Shown here: piece by piece, positions 19,744 to 28,770 of the stretch
How positions within the stretch are numbered: the first letter of the stretch is position 1
How the letters are laid out: each line of letters starts with the position of its first letter
DNA from: Gp6-AA40 sp963742105
GTDB taxonomy: Bacteria; Acidobacteriota; Vicinamibacteria; Vicinamibacterales; UBA2999
Direction: 5' to 3'
Assembly (NCBI GenBank): GCA_963742105.1
Contig: CAVUKN010000002.1
Location: forward strand, 310,001 to 374,000
Length of the DNA stretch: 64,000 nucleotides
Translations under genes and position numbers: made by a program
The notes under the pieces: model-generated
What the model saw: only the letters and a program-made list of their open reading frames with translations
Told to the model about the DNA's origin: nothing
Database searches by the model: none

Positions 19744-20070
19744 AGCAGGTCTCCTGGTGAAGGCACCGCGCACGGACGCGTGCGCGAGGCGCAGGGCGAC
19801 AGTACGACTCTCGGTGGCGCGGCTCGAATCCGGGAGCTGCGCGTCTCCGCCTGCACGTCGTGGGGCCTGCGGTCGGGAAGGGAACTCCCCGAAACACGTT
19901 TTTGTCTGAACCGAAAAACCGCCTAACCGAATTGTGGTTTTTCGCCTGCCATTGCGGCACCCAGATTCTACCGGATTCCTGCAGAATTGCCATCGAATCG
20001 GCAAATTATTAGCGATTTGGCCGAGTACAGGCAGCGTGGCGTAGCCGCTTGCGACGCGGGACTCGGCATC
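19744..20070. other. Divergent intergenic region with a hairpin
   Basis: 327 bp between the NifA-like gene and the HELQH protein gene. It contains the dyad cgaaaaacc (19912-19920) / ggtttttcg (19936-19944), separated by 15 nt. It also holds the imperfect dyad aattgcc / ggcaaatt near 19985-20007. These could be operator or attenuator sites for either gene. I see no convincing -24/-12 or -35/-10 pair. Confidence 0.5.
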
Positions 20071-20625
20071 ATGTCCCCTCGATGCCTTGTCGCTCTACCG
20101 CTGCTGGCAGCGCTGACCCTGGATCCGGTTACACCAGTGACGGCGCAATCACTGGTTGATCAACCTCCGCGCGACTGCCAGGTGCGCACGACCGACCGTC
20201 GTCTCGTTGCCGCTGTCGATCGCGGCCTGCGCGACTCACCCACGTTTCGCGCACTCGTCAACCGCATCAACGCGTCCGACGTCGTCGTGTACGTCAACGC
20301 GGATTGGGAGACGATGCTGCCGCCAGGTCTCGACGGACGTCTGACCTTCCTGTCCGCGACCGGCGGGTTCCGCTACGTGGTCGTGCGCGTCAACACGAAG
20401 CTGTCCACGCCGCGGCTCGTGTCGCTCCTCGGCCACGAACTGCAGCATGCGCGCGAGATCGCCGACAGCGATGCAATTGTCGATTCCATCTCTCTGGCCC
20501 GCGAGTACGGCGTCCGGCTTGGCTATCGCAACCGCAACACGACGCGTGAGTACCAGACATTCGACAGCGAAGCCGCCATTCGCACCGGAGAGCAGGTGTT
20601 GCGGGAGCTGCTTACGGGAGGCTGA
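20071..20625 (+). CDS. Secreted protein with HELQH zinc-protease-like motif
   Basis: A 184-residue exported protein of unknown family. The signal peptide is about residues 1-26 (RCLVALPLLAALTLDP, cleavage likely after VTAQS). The mature part contains GHELQHAREIADSDAI, a match to the HExxH zinc-binding signature within a helix, preceded by a beta-rich region (FRYVVVRVNTKL). A third metal ligand is not obvious; the acidic residues after the second His are candidates. Small secreted proteins with HELQHA occur in several soil phyla but are uncharacterised. I chose the ATG at 20071 because the signal peptide begins there. Confidence 0.7.
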   Translation: MSPRCLVALPLLAALTLDPVTPVTAQSLVDQPPRDCQVRTTDRRLVAAVDRGLRDSPTFRALVNRINASDVVVYVNADWETMLPPGLDGRLTFLSATGGFRYVVVRVNTKLSTPRLVSLLGHELQHAREIADSDAIVDSISLAREYGVRLGYRNRNTTREYQTFDSEAAIRTGEQVLRELLTGG

Positions 20626-20700
20626 GAACAACTCCAACAGCCCACGCGTGTCGACACTCCAGCCGGAGCAGTTGCCGGGCGCCGTGCCTCGCAGGCTGCC

Positions 20701-20744
20701 AGCCGGGAGCTGCCAATTGGGAGTCGGTAATCGGGAGTTCTCGC
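20701..20744. repeat. TTGGGAG-type repeat at the hslU 3' end
   Basis: The sequence agccgggagctgccaattgg, gagtcggtaat, cgggagttctcg contains three diverged GGGAGT/C words in one orientation. It abuts the stop codon of hslU (20745) on the converging side. Confidence 0.5.
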
Positions 20745-22133
20745 CTAGAGAATGTACCGCGTCAGGTCCTCGTTCCTGACGACGTCAGCCAGCATGCGGT
20801 CGACGTAGGCATCGTCTATCGTCAGCGTCCTGGTGGACAGGTCGGGCGCGTCGAACGAGACGTCGTCGAGCAACCGTTCCATCACCGTATGCAGGCGACG
20901 CGCGCCGATGTTCTCGGTGGCGTCGTTGACGCGGGCGGCGAAGTCGGCGATGCGTGACACCGCGCCTGGCGTGAACGTCAGCGTCAGGTCCTCGGTGCCG
21001 AGGAGCGCCGTGTATTGCTTGACCAGCGCGTTGCGCGGCTCGGTCAGGATCCGGACGAAATCGTCGCGCGTCAGCGACTCGAGCTCGACGCGGATCGGGA
21101 ACCGCCCCTGCAGTTCGGGAATCAGGTCCGACGGTTTGGAGACGTGAAACGCGCCGGCAGCGATGAACAGAATGTGATCCGTCTTCACCATCCCGTGCTT
21201 GGTGTTGACCGTGGTCCCCTCGACGATCGGCAGGATGTCGCGCTGGACGCCTTCGCGGCTGACATCCGGGCCATGTCCTCCGCCGCCGCTCATGCCGTCG
21301 CGGCTCGCGATCTTGTCGATCTCGTCGATGAAGATGATCCCGGATTGCTCGACGCGCTGAACCGCGGTGCGACTCACCGACTCCATGTCGACCAGGCGAC
21401 CCTGTTCCTCCGCGACGAGGTGCTCCATCGCCTCAGGAACGCGCAGACGGCGCGATTTCGTGCGGCCCTGAAAGAGATTGCCCATCATGTCCTTCAGGTT
21501 GACGCCAACTTCTTCGACCGACGAGCCGGCGACGATCTCGAAGGAAGGCATCGCGGTGTCGCGCACTTCGAGTTCGACTGTGCGATCGTCAAGGCGTCCG
21601 TCGCGCAGCTGCTCGCGCATGCGCTCGCGTGTTCCCCTGTCGCGCAGCGTCGAGGCATCCTCTCCTGGCATCGGCGGGCGAGATGGCGGCAGGAGGAGAT
21701 CGAGCAGGCGCTCCTCAGCTGCCTGGCGTGCTTTTTCCCTGACCTCCTCGGAGCGTTCGGAGCGGACCATTTCGACGGCGAGTTCGACCAGGTCCCGAAC
21801 CATCGATTCGACGTCGCGACCGACGTACCCGACTTCGGTGAATTTCGACGCTTCGACCTTGACGAACGGCGATTGCGCGAGCCTCGCCAGGCGCCGGGCG
21901 ATTTCGGTCTTGCCGACACCCGTCGGCCCGATCATCAGGATGTTCTTCGGCGTCACCTCCTCGGCAATGTCCGCCGGCAGCCGCTGCCGCCTGATGCGGT
22001 TGCGGAGCGCAATGGCGACAGCGCGCTTGGCCTTCGCTTGCCCGACCACGTACTTGTCCAGTTCCACGACGACTTCACGCGGCGTGAGTTCGCGAGCCGA
22101 GGTTGCCGTCCGTTCAGGAAGAAAAATAGCCAT
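20745..22133 (-). CDS. hslU: ATP-dependent protease ATPase subunit HslU
   Basis: A 462-residue AAA+ unfoldase of the HslUV (ClpYQ) protease. The N-terminus LTPREVVVELDKYVVGQAKAK is typical, followed by Walker A GPTGVGKTE, the pore-loop region FTEVGYVGRDVESMVRDL, the I-domain insertion of about residues 110-240 and Walker B GIIFIDEIDKI. The C-terminus ends LTRYIL, the tail that docks into HslV to activate it. It recognises and unfolds substrates that HslV degrades. Its gene lies 45 bp after hslV in the same orientation, so the two form an operon. No anomaly seen. Confidence 0.97.
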   Translation of the reverse strand: MAIFLPERTATSARELTPREVVVELDKYVVGQAKAKRAVAIALRNRIRRQRLPADIAEEVTPKNILMIGPTGVGKTEIARRLARLAQSPFVKVEASKFTEVGYVGRDVESMVRDLVELAVEMVRSERSEEVREKARQAAEERLLDLLLPPSRPPMPGEDASTLRDRGTRERMREQLRDGRLDDRTVELEVRDTAMPSFEIVAGSSVEEVGVNLKDMMGNLFQGRTKSRRLRVPEAMEHLVAEEQGRLVDMESVSRTAVQRVEQSGIIFIDEIDKIASRDGMSGGGGHGPDVSREGVQRDILPIVEGTTVNTKHGMVKTDHILFIAAGAFHVSKPSDLIPELQGRFPIRVELESLTRDDFVRILTEPRNALVKQYTALLGTEDLTLTFTPGAVSRIADFAARVNDATENIGARRLHTVMERLLDDVSFDAPDLSTRTLTIDDAYVDRMLADVVRNEDLTRYIL

Positions 22134-22178
22134 CAGCCTACGCGCCTTCGTATCGACGTTGTTGCCGCGGGCTCACGC

Positions 22179-22706
22179 TCACAGCTCCTCGATCGTGAGG
22201 GTCCCATTGGTGTAGATGCAGATGTTCCCCGCGATCTTCATGGCTTCCTCGGCTATTTGACGCGCGTCCAGGCTGCTGTGTCGCGCCAGCGCCTGTGCCG
22301 CCGCCAGCGCGTATGGTCCTCCCGACCCCACCGCCACGATGCCGTCGTCAGGCTCGATGAGATCACCGGTCCCCGACAGCAGGAACGTGGTGCGGCGATC
22401 GGCAACGATGAGCATCGCTTCCAGGCGGCGGAGCAGCCGATCGGTTCGCCAGTCGCGCGCGAGTTCGACCGCCGATCGCTCGAGATTGCCGCGGTACTGC
22501 TCCAGCTTCGCTTCGAACCGGGAGAACAGGGCGAAGGAGTCAGCGGCCGAACCAGCGAAACCGGCCAGCACGGAATCGTTATAGAGGCGGCGAATTTTCT
22601 TCGCCCCCTGCTTGACCACCGTATTACCGAGCGTGACCTGCCCATCGCCGGCCAGCACGGTGCGGTCCTTATGGCGAACAGCGAGGATTGTCGTCGCGTG
22701 AATCAC
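22179..22706 (-). CDS. hslV: ATP-dependent protease proteolytic subunit HslV
   Basis: A 175-residue peptidase of the HslUV complex with the proteasome-like fold. The sequence MIHATTILAVRHKDRTVLAGDGQVTLG matches the family, and the nucleophile is the first Thr of TTILAVR after removal of a four-residue propeptide. Conserved NTVVKQGAKKIRRL and GFAGSAADSFALFSRFEAKL follow. It is first in a two-gene operon with hslU. In many bacteria these genes follow xerC; here xerC lies 12 kb away and a DUF1697 gene takes the downstream position. Confidence 0.97.
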   Translation of the reverse strand: MIHATTILAVRHKDRTVLAGDGQVTLGNTVVKQGAKKIRRLYNDSVLAGFAGSAADSFALFSRFEAKLEQYRGNLERSAVELARDWRTDRLLRRLEAMLIVADRRTTFLLSGTGDLIEPDDGIVAVGSGGPYALAAAQALARHSSLDARQIAEEAMKIAGNICIYTNGTLTIEEL

Positions 22707-22871
22707 TTAGGCAGTATATGGTGCCGATTCGCGCACTCGACTCTGGCGGGACTGGTGTCCCCGGGAGCTTCGGAAACTCCGCCCTGCGCGGGTGACAACC
22801 GGCCATTGCCGTCGCTTTCGGCCACAAAAATGCGAAATTTGTGTGGCAACACTGTTGCTGTTGCCAGTGAT

Positions 22872-23671
22872 ATGCGTTCCGTGCTCCTGGCCCTTCTGGT
22901 TCTCGTCATGCCGGCGGTCGCTGCCGCGCAGCAGCGGGTCCCGCCGGAGGCTGACCGGTCGAGCAGTGCACCAGCTCCCGCCGCGCCGCGGGAGGCTGCC
23001 CCGCCGCCACAGCCGGCTTCACCACCCCCGGCACCTCGCCCCATCGCAGCCGGCTCAGGAAAGGGCTGTGCCCAGGGGTGAGTCAACACCGCGAGGCGCT
23101 GCGACTCCGAGCGACTCCTCCGGATCATCTGAGGGACAACGCCGCCAGCGGGTGCCGCCCGAGGCGAATCGCGAAAATGGGGCGGCGCCGCGTTCCGGCA
23201 CCGCGGTCGCACGCCCGCCGGGCCAGCCACCTCGCGTCGACGGCGACCACGACAATCATGGGCATGGGGTCGGGCCCGCGTGGGGCTCCAACTATTACTA
23301 CTACCCCCGTTACTACTACCCGTACGGGTACGGCGCGTTTGGTCTCGGGTACTTCTATTACGACCCGTATGTCTGGGGTTCTGCCTACGGGTACCCGCGC
23401 GTACGCGCCGTTCCGCGGGTATGGCTATGGCTATCCGACGGGCGAGCTCCGTCTCGACGTCGCACCGCGCAATGCCGAGGTGTACGTAGACGGTTATTAC
23501 GCCGGCCGCGTCGACGACTTCGACGGCGTCTTCCAGTCGTTGGCACTGGAGGAGGGCACTTATCACATCGAGATCGTGGAGCCTGGATTTGCGCCCCTGC
23601 AGTTCGACGTGCGCATCTACCCTGGCCGCAAGATCACGTATCGCGGGGATCTCGGACGCGAACGCCGGTGA
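22872..23671 (+). CDS. Secreted PEGA-domain protein with Pro-rich and Tyr-rich regions, two frameshifts
   Basis: Exported protein of about 265 residues. The signal peptide (RSVLLALLVLVMPAVAAA) is followed by a Pro/Ala-rich linker in which QRVPPEA occurs twice. Next comes a striking Tyr/Gly-rich stretch (SNYYYYPRYYYPYGYGAFG), then a C-terminal PEGA domain (GELRLDVAPRNAEVYVDGYY ... LEEGTYHIEIVEPGF). The frame changes near 23062 and near 23398; dropping the C from ccgcgcgtac at the second site yields YPAYAPFRGYGYG. PEGA domains are surface-layer-like modules. The Tyr-rich part resembles low-complexity linkers in envelope proteins. Function unknown. Confidence 0.75.
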
Positions 23672-23701
23672 CGGCACGGTCTCGCTCGTCGTCCCTGAGA
23701 T

Positions 23702-25051
23702 CTATCGTCGTTTGAAGAAATAGAACAGCGGAACGCCCGCCAGAATGATCAGCGCGCCTGCACCGGTCGGCCGCGGATCACGCACGAGGCCGTTGATCAG
23801 GATCGCCGCGCTGACCGCGACGTAGAGCGCGGGAGCGAACGGGTACAGCCAGGCACGGAACGGCCGCGGAACGTTGGGTTCCCTGGCGCGGAGCACGAAC
23901 AGCGACAACACCGCCAGTCCCAGAAACAACGTGATCGCGAAGCCGGTGTAGGTGACCAGTGCGTCCGCCGTCGCCGTCAGCACCAGGATCGACGTCCAGA
24001 CGGACTGCGCGACAATCGCGTTCGACGGCGTGTGATAGCGCGGGTGGATGCTGGACGCGGCGCGAACGAAGAGTCCATCGCGGGCCATCGCGAAATACAC
24101 ACGGGGGCCCGCGAACGTCATCGCGCTCACGCTCGCCAGCAGGCTCATGATCGAAACCACGCCCATCACGTCGCCGGCAGTGCCCCCGAGCAGCCGTTCC
24201 GCCACGACGTCGAGCACACTCCCTTTCACCTGCGCCAGCTCGCCGATCGGAAACACGAACAAGTACAGGATGTTCAGCAGGACGTAGAGGACGACGACCG
24301 ACGCCGTACCCAGGGCGAAGGCCAGGGGCACGTTACGCGCCGGGTCGCGGATCTCCTCCGCGACGTAGGACGCCGCATTCCAACCGGAATAGGTGAACAT
24401 CACAGGAATCAGCGCCAGCAGCCACCCCGTGATCGCCACCGGATGGTGCTCCACCAGATGCGCCGATCCGCTGGTGCCGACCGAGAGGCCAAGGGCCACG
24501 AAGACCACCAGCGCCGCCACCTTCAGCGTCGCCAGCACGTTGCCCACGACGCGCCCGTGACCGACGCCACGTCGATGGACCCAGGCCATTCCCCAGATGG
24601 CGACCAGGGCGACGATCGACTGACGCGACATGCTGATGGTGATCAGGCCCGGAATCACGGGCACCGCGAACACCGGCGTGGCGTCGCCGGCTGCCGGCAC
24701 GAACCGGCCGAGATAAAACGAGAGGACGACCGCGCTGGTCGCGATCGCTCCGGCGAATCCGGCAACAAAGGATGTCCATCCGCTGAGAAAAGCGGCAAGC
24801 CGGCCAAGGGCGTCGCGCAGGTAGACGTACTCGCCACCGGCTTTCGGTCGCACCGCTGCCAGCTCGGCGTACGACATCGCACCCGCAAATGCGAGCAAGC
24901 CGCCGGCGACCCACGTCAGGAGGAAGGGAATCGCGGCGGGAACCGCCGCGGCAATTTGCGGCGGCGTGAAGAGAATGCCGCCGCCGATGACGTTGGAGAC
25001 GATGATCGCCGCCGCATCGAGCGGGCCGAGGCGTCGCTCGAGCGTCGCCAC
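23702..25051 (-). CDS. APC-superfamily amino acid permease
   Basis: A 449-residue transporter with about 12 membrane helices. The first helix region holds the family motif IIVSNVIGGGILFTPP, and TM6 has the expected unwound segment (TYSGWNAASYVAEEIRDPARNVP). It presumably imports or exchanges an amino acid with H+ or another amino acid; the substrate cannot be told. The gene follows a small lipoprotein gene with a 1-nt gap, so the two are probably cotranscribed. A second, unrelated member of the superfamily is at 54049-55527. Confidence 0.92.
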   Translation of the reverse strand: MATLERRLGPLDAAAIIVSNVIGGGILFTPPQIAAAVPAAIPFLLTWVAGGLLAFAGAMSYAELAAVRPKAGGEYVYLRDALGRLAAFLSGWTSFVAGFAGAIATSAVVLSFYLGRFVPAAGDATPVFAVPVIPGLITISMSRQSIVALVAIWGMAWVHRRGVGHGRVVGNVLATLKVAALVVFVALGLSVGTSGSAHLVEHHPVAITGWLLALIPVMFTYSGWNAASYVAEEIRDPARNVPLAFALGTASVVVLYVLLNILYLFVFPIGELAQVKGSVLDVVAERLLGGTAGDVMGVVSIMSLLASVSAMTFAGPRVYFAMARDGLFVRAASSIHPRYHTPSNAIVAQSVWTSILVLTATADALVTYTGFAITLFLGLAVLSLFVLRAREPNVPRPFRAWLYPFAPALYVAVSAAILINGLVRDPRPTGAGALIILAGVPLFYFFKRR

Positions 25052-25052
25052 G

Positions 25053-25571
25053 CTACTTCGGTCGAGTAGCCGTCAGGAGTTTCCGCTCGATCGGGAACTC
25101 GCCCATCTTCACCCAGGTGCGTGACCCGTGCTTGCCGAAGACCTCGACCTTTACGTCGACGAACCGGTGATCGGCAAGAATCTCCGCGCGCGACTGATCC
25201 GGGCTCGTGTAGCCGAGGGTGCCGCGAAGGACCAGTTCGTTGCCGGTCGCGCTCGGCTGCAACCCTTCGGAGCCAATCGCCGGCGCGTAGTAGTCACCCC
25301 ACGGTTCCTTCTCGTTGATGCGATGGAAGATCGCGTTCACCTGAACGCGGGCAATTTCCTCCTGCGACACGTTCTGCAACCGGAACGCAATGCTGGGGAC
25401 GATCTTGTTCTTGCCTTGGACGATACCGGCGTCGTACCAGCCGGTCCGCGCGTCGACGATCTTGAGGTCCTTGGAAACATCACGGCTGCGGGAGCACGCC
25501 AGTTGCAATCCGGCTGGCAGCAGCACGAACACCACCAGCGCGGCCAGATTCCTCACGGACCATCTCGACAT
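25053..25571 (-). CDS. Small lipoprotein with DUF-like beta domain
   Basis: A 172-residue lipoprotein: the hydrophobic stretch VRNLAALVVFVLLPAGLQLAC ends in a lipobox with Cys at about residue 26. The mature part reads as a beta sandwich (IVPSIAFRLQNVSQEEIARVQ, ELVLRGTLGYTSPD), resembling FxLYD-type or related envelope proteins. It is adjacent to the amino acid permease gene with a 1-nt gap. I chose the ATG at 25571; upstream ATGs at 25586 and 25592 are possible and no clear ribosome-binding site separates them. Specific function unknown. Confidence 0.7.
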   Translation of the reverse strand: MSRWSVRNLAALVVFVLLPAGLQLACSRSRDVSKDLKIVDARTGWYDAGIVQGKNKIVPSIAFRLQNVSQEEIARVQVNAIFHRINEKEPWGDYYAPAIGSEGLQPSATGNELVLRGTLGYTSPDQSRAEILADHRFVDVKVEVFGKHGSRTWVKMGEFPIERKLLTATRPK

Positions 25572-25643
25572 GCAGGCATTGTACATAGGCATGTACGGAG
25601 AGACACCGGGGACCGCCCGGTGGTTCCCCGGCGGGCAGGACAT

Positions 25644-25756
25644 TCGTGATTTGTGATTGGTGATTTGTGATTTGGTGATTTGGGAGTGGTGATTGACCCG
25701 ACACGCGAGCCCGGCGCCGTCGCAATCGCCAATCACAAATCCCAAATCGCAAATGC
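25644..25756. repeat. Inverted repeat of GTGATTT words
   Basis: The left arm (25644-25696) carries about six copies of gtgattt/ggtgatt. The right arm (25721-25756) carries the complement caatcacaaatcccaaatcg. About 24 bp separate them. It fills the gap between the secreted protein stop (25758) and the lipoprotein start (25571), with additional non-repeat sequence on the lipoprotein side. Confidence 0.85.
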
Positions 25757-25757
25757 C

Positions 25758-26588
25758 TCAGTATTCCCTGATCGAGACTCGCTTTCGCGCTTCCTCGAGC
25801 GTGATCGACTGCGCCCGGTATGCGGCAAGGTCGCTGCCCTTGAGCCGGAACTCGATCGTCCGCGCATCCCCCGCATCGGCGACCAGGCGGTCCGATGACA
25901 ATACCCCGCGGGCAGCGATCACGATGTAATCGTCGGGGCCGATGTTCAGGCCGATGTTCTCGATCATCGCGTCGATCAGGGTGCTGCGCACCTCGCGTCG
26001 CCACGCTTCGGCCGGGTCGTCGAGGATCGCCAGGTCTTTCGCGGGGATGGCGGGCGCCGCTCCGGACGCCGGCGCCTGCACGTTGGCGACGGTCGTGGCG
26101 GAACCCCGGCGCCGGCTCGCCTGCGGCGGCCCGGCGAGCTGCATTTCGATTTCCCGGACCTGCTGCGTCAACTCGAGCCGCATCTGCGGATCGGTGAGTC
26201 GCTCGAGTTCGTTGCGCAGTTCGCTCAGCTTCGAGAGCGCGGCCGGATCCGCACCCTGCGAGTAGCGGAGTGGCCAGACCATCGACAGCTGCAGCGATGG
26301 CATCAGCACATCGAAGAACACGCTCGTCGAATTGGGCTCGAGGCGGAAGCCGCGCACCTGGGGTGCGCCCATCAGCATCGCCATGCCGTCGGCGTTCGGC
26401 GCCAGCGCCTGGATCTGGCGCGAGAAGTTGTCCACGCCGTTCTGCACGGCGCGTTCGAGCATGCCCTCGATCAGCGCGATCCGCTGTCTCGCGCGGATCG
26501 TCTCAGCATCCGCCGCGCGCGACGTCTGCGCGGACGCGGCGACCGACGTCAGGAGAACGATGACTCCGAAAACCCACGCTTTCACCAC
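25758..26588 (-). CDS. Secreted protein of unknown function downstream of an ECF sigma/anti-sigma pair
   Basis: A 276-residue exported protein that I do not recognise. The signal peptide is VVKAWVFGVIVLLTSVAASA with cleavage likely after ASA. The mature part is mostly charged helices (LRNELERLTDPQMRLELTQQ) and a C-terminal domain with YIVIAARGVLSSD. Start choice: tandem GTG codons at 26588 and 26585, with AGGAG 7 nt before the first. The gene starts 13 bp after the anti-sigma factor stop, so it is probably the third gene of the sigma operon and may be its effector or sensor partner. Confidence 0.7.
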   Translation of the reverse strand: MVKAWVFGVIVLLTSVAASAQTSRAADAETIRARQRIALIEGMLERAVQNGVDNFSRQIQALAPNADGMAMLMGAPQVRGFRLEPNSTSVFFDVLMPSLQLSMVWPLRYSQGADPAALSKLSELRNELERLTDPQMRLELTQQVREIEMQLAGPPQASRRRGSATTVANVQAPASGAAPAIPAKDLAILDDPAEAWRREVRSTLIDAMIENIGLNIGPDDYIVIAARGVLSSDRLVADAGDARTIEFRLKGSDLAAYRAQSITLEEARKRVSIREY

Positions 26589-26601
26589 GGTGCTGCTCCT
26601 G

Positions 26602-27396
26602 TTACGGAACGTACGGCGAGGAGGCCGGATAGGCAACTCGCTGCGCCAGTGAATTGATGTCCCGCTGATTGCCGAGAACCTTGACCGCCGTCGCGCCGAA
26701 CCGCTGCTCGATGTTGGCGAGATCGATCTGCCGGCGGTTGGAGAAATCGCGAACGATCTGGGCGGTTCGGAACTCGAGCTCACGCTGCTGCCGCGCCTCG
26801 CTTGCCGCAATCATCTGACCGACGCGCTGCATCATGGCGGTGGTCGGCTCGGCCGGCGGTGGCGCCGCCGTACGCAGTTGCGCGAGTTCGCCGCTCAACC
26901 GCTGTTCGACGCGAGCGAGATCCTCGTGAGTCACGGCAGGCTGCGTCACTGAGGTCGGGGCGAGGGTCACGGCGGGAACGTCGCGGGCAACGGCCGCCGC
27001 GGACGTACCCCCACGACTCGTCCCAATGGCCAGGCCCGACGCGAAGATCACCACGGCAGCCGCCATCTGCGCCCAGGCCGGAAGCGGCCGGTTCCACCAT
27101 GCGGCGGGACGGAGGACCGTGGCAGGCGGGATGGCCGGTGTTGCTACCGATTCGGGCTCCGCGGTCAACGAGTCGCGCCGGGTGATCTGAAATCCGAGCG
27201 GCTGAAAGGGGGGCGTCCACGCCGCGAGCTCTTCCCGCGTCGACCCAATGGCGGCGACTTCATCGGCACACGCCACACACCGCGCGACATGGGCGGCAAT
27301 TGCGTTGCGCTCCGCGGGAGACGACTCGCCGTAGACATAGGTCATCAGCGCTTCGCCGTCACCACACCGGAACGTCGTTTCACCCAGCTGACTCAT
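26602..27396 (-). CDS. Anti-sigma factor with zinc-finger (zf-HC2) domain
   Basis: A 264-residue membrane protein. Residues 1-60 hold a zinc-finger anti-sigma domain with the HxxxCxxC signature (AHVARCVACADEV). One membrane helix follows at about 129-148 (AWAQMAAAVVIFASGLAIG), and the periplasmic part is rich in helices and coiled coil (EARQQRELEFRTAQIVRD). It should hold the ECF sigma factor encoded just upstream, and its start overlaps that gene's stop (ATGA). Release is probably triggered by a periplasmic signal or proteolysis. The long coiled-coil tail is an unusual sensor extension. Confidence 0.9.
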   Translation of the reverse strand: MSQLGETTFRCGDGEALMTYVYGESSPAERNAIAAHVARCVACADEVAAIGSTREELAAWTPPFQPLGFQITRRDSLTAEPESVATPAIPPATVLRPAAWWNRPLPAWAQMAAAVVIFASGLAIGTSRGGTSAAAVARDVPAVTLAPTSVTQPAVTHEDLARVEQRLSGELAQLRTAAPPPAEPTTAMMQRVGQMIAASEARQQRELEFRTAQIVRDFSNRRQIDLANIEQRFGATAVKVLGNQRDINSLAQRVAYPASSPYVP

Positions 27397-27995
27397 ACCC
27401 GTTTCACCATTTCCGCTTGCAGCCGCCCGCTGCGTTCGAGCTGCCGCCGCAGAACGGACAAACCCTGATACAACCGCGTCTTGACGGTGCTCAGCGGACA
27501 TCCCTGGAGATCGGCAATCTCCTGGAACGTCATGCCGTGGTACTCCTTGAGGATGATGGCCGTCCGCTGCTCGTCCGGGAGCACCGCCATCGCTTCCTCC
27601 ACGACCGCGCTCAGTTCCCGCCGGGCCACGAGGTCTTCGATCGACTCGACCGGACCTCGCGCCGCTGCCATCTCCAGCACATCCGTATCCTCGGGCATCT
27701 GGGAGACGGGCGCTCGGCGCTGCCGGCGGATCCAGTCCCGGCACAGGTTGAGCGTGATCCTATACAGCCATGAGGAGAATTTCGCCTGTCCCTTGAAGCC
27801 GGGCAGCGCACGAAACGCGCGGAGAAATGCTTCCTGGCAGACGTCGCGCGCTTCTTCGTCGCGGCCGATGACCCGATACGCCAGGGCATAGATCGGCCGT
27901 TCCCATCGAATGATGAGTTCGTTGAAGCTGTCAACGTCCCCGCGTTGGGAGCGGGCGACGAGCTCCTCATCTGTCCACGTCATCGAGGCGGCCAC
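27393..27995 (-). CDS. ECF RNA polymerase sigma factor (RpoE-like)
   Basis: A 200-residue extracytoplasmic-function sigma factor. Region 2 is complete (FNELIIRWERPIYALAYRVI ... ARDVCQEAFLRAFRALPGF ... KFSSWLYRITLNLCRDWIRR), and region 4 shows LPDEQRTAIILKEYHGMTFQ followed by EIADLQGCPLSTVKTRLYQG. It is cotranscribed and translationally coupled with the zf-HC2 anti-sigma factor and a secreted protein, a standard envelope-stress module. A second ECF factor of a different module is at 48701-49303. The start may be 27995 or the ATG at 27983. Confidence 0.95.
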   Translation of the reverse strand: MAASMTWTDEELVARSQRGDVDSFNELIIRWERPIYALAYRVIGRDEEARDVCQEAFLRAFRALPGFKGQAKFSSWLYRITLNLCRDWIRRQRRAPVSQMPEDTDVLEMAAARGPVESIEDLVARRELSAVVEEAMAVLPDEQRTAIILKEYHGMTFQEIADLQGCPLSTVKTRLYQGLSVLRRQLERSGRLQAEMVKRV

Positions 27996-28073
27996 GATCC
28001 GCGTTGATTATTAGGACGGCGGACGGTCCGAGTCGGCCGGTTGTGTCATGATACGGTCTAAGTTGTTCCTCGC

Positions 28074-28718
28074 TTGGCCCTTACGCTAGAATGTTCAGCT
28101 GCTTTGGCTCTTAATCTTCAAAACGACGAAGTCTTCCTGACGACCGAAGAGGTGCTCGAGTACCTCCAAGTCAACCTGCGCACCGTGTACCGTCTGATCA
28201 AGGCGGGGAAAATTCCCGCCGTCCGGGTCGGACGACAGTGGCGGTTTCGTAAGCGCGACATCGACGCATGGCTCGACAGCCAGCGACCGCATCATGGCGG
28301 CGCATCGGTCCAGACGCCCGCTGGCGAACCAGCCAGGCAGTCGGCCCCGCGTCGAATCCTCGTGGTTGACGACGAGGCCAGCATCCGGGAACTGCTGGTC
28401 AAGACGCTGTCGCTCGCCGAGTACACCGTGGAGACAGCGGCCGACGGCAACTCGGCGCTGTCGCGCCTGCGGGACACCGGCACGCCGTGCGATCTGGCCA
28501 TCGTCGATTTGAAGATGCCCGGGATGGACGGGCTGATGCTGATCCGGCAGATGAAGCAGATGCGGCCCGAGCTGCCCGTGATCATCATCACCGGCTTTTC
28601 GACCGAGATCAGCGCCATCGAAGCGATCAACCTCGGGGTGTCCGGCTACCTTACGAAGCCATTCCGCGTGCCTCAGGTTCTGGCCGCCGCCGCCAAGGCT
28701 CTCGGGGTCGCGGCCTGA
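28074..28718 (+). CDS. Excisionase-type HTH fused to a C-terminal response regulator receiver
   Basis: About 200-214 residues, domain order reversed relative to ordinary response regulators. An N-terminal HTH_17/excisionase-type domain (VFLTTEEVLEYLQVNLRTVY ... GKIPAVRVGRQWRFRKRDID) is followed by a short linker and a CheY-like receiver (RRILVVDDEASIRELLVKTL, phospho-acceptor in LAIVDLKMPGMDG, conserved Lys in YLTKPF). It may bind DNA under phosphorylation control, or act as a docking adaptor. Start uncertain: TTG at 28074 or TTG at 28104; no ATG fits. It is divergent from the ECF sigma operon and has no neighbouring kinase gene; the nearest kinase is 2.5 kb downstream. Confidence 0.85.
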   Translation: MALTLECSAALALNLQNDEVFLTTEEVLEYLQVNLRTVYRLIKAGKIPAVRVGRQWRFRKRDIDAWLDSQRPHHGGASVQTPAGEPARQSAPRRILVVDDEASIRELLVKTLSLAEYTVETAADGNSALSRLRDTGTPCDLAIVDLKMPGMDGLMLIRQMKQMRPELPVIIITGFSTEISAIEAINLGVSGYLTKPFRVPQVLAAAAKALGVAA

Positions 28719-28770
28719 ACACGCCCAGCTCCGCGCGACAAACTTCCACCTCTAAACTTGATGCCTGAGC

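Noticed and set aside
21015..23081. A 688-codon open frame opposite hslU and hslV
   Set aside because: Its sequence is the complement of well-conserved genes; only its last 69 codons (from 22872) are real, as the start of the PEGA protein.
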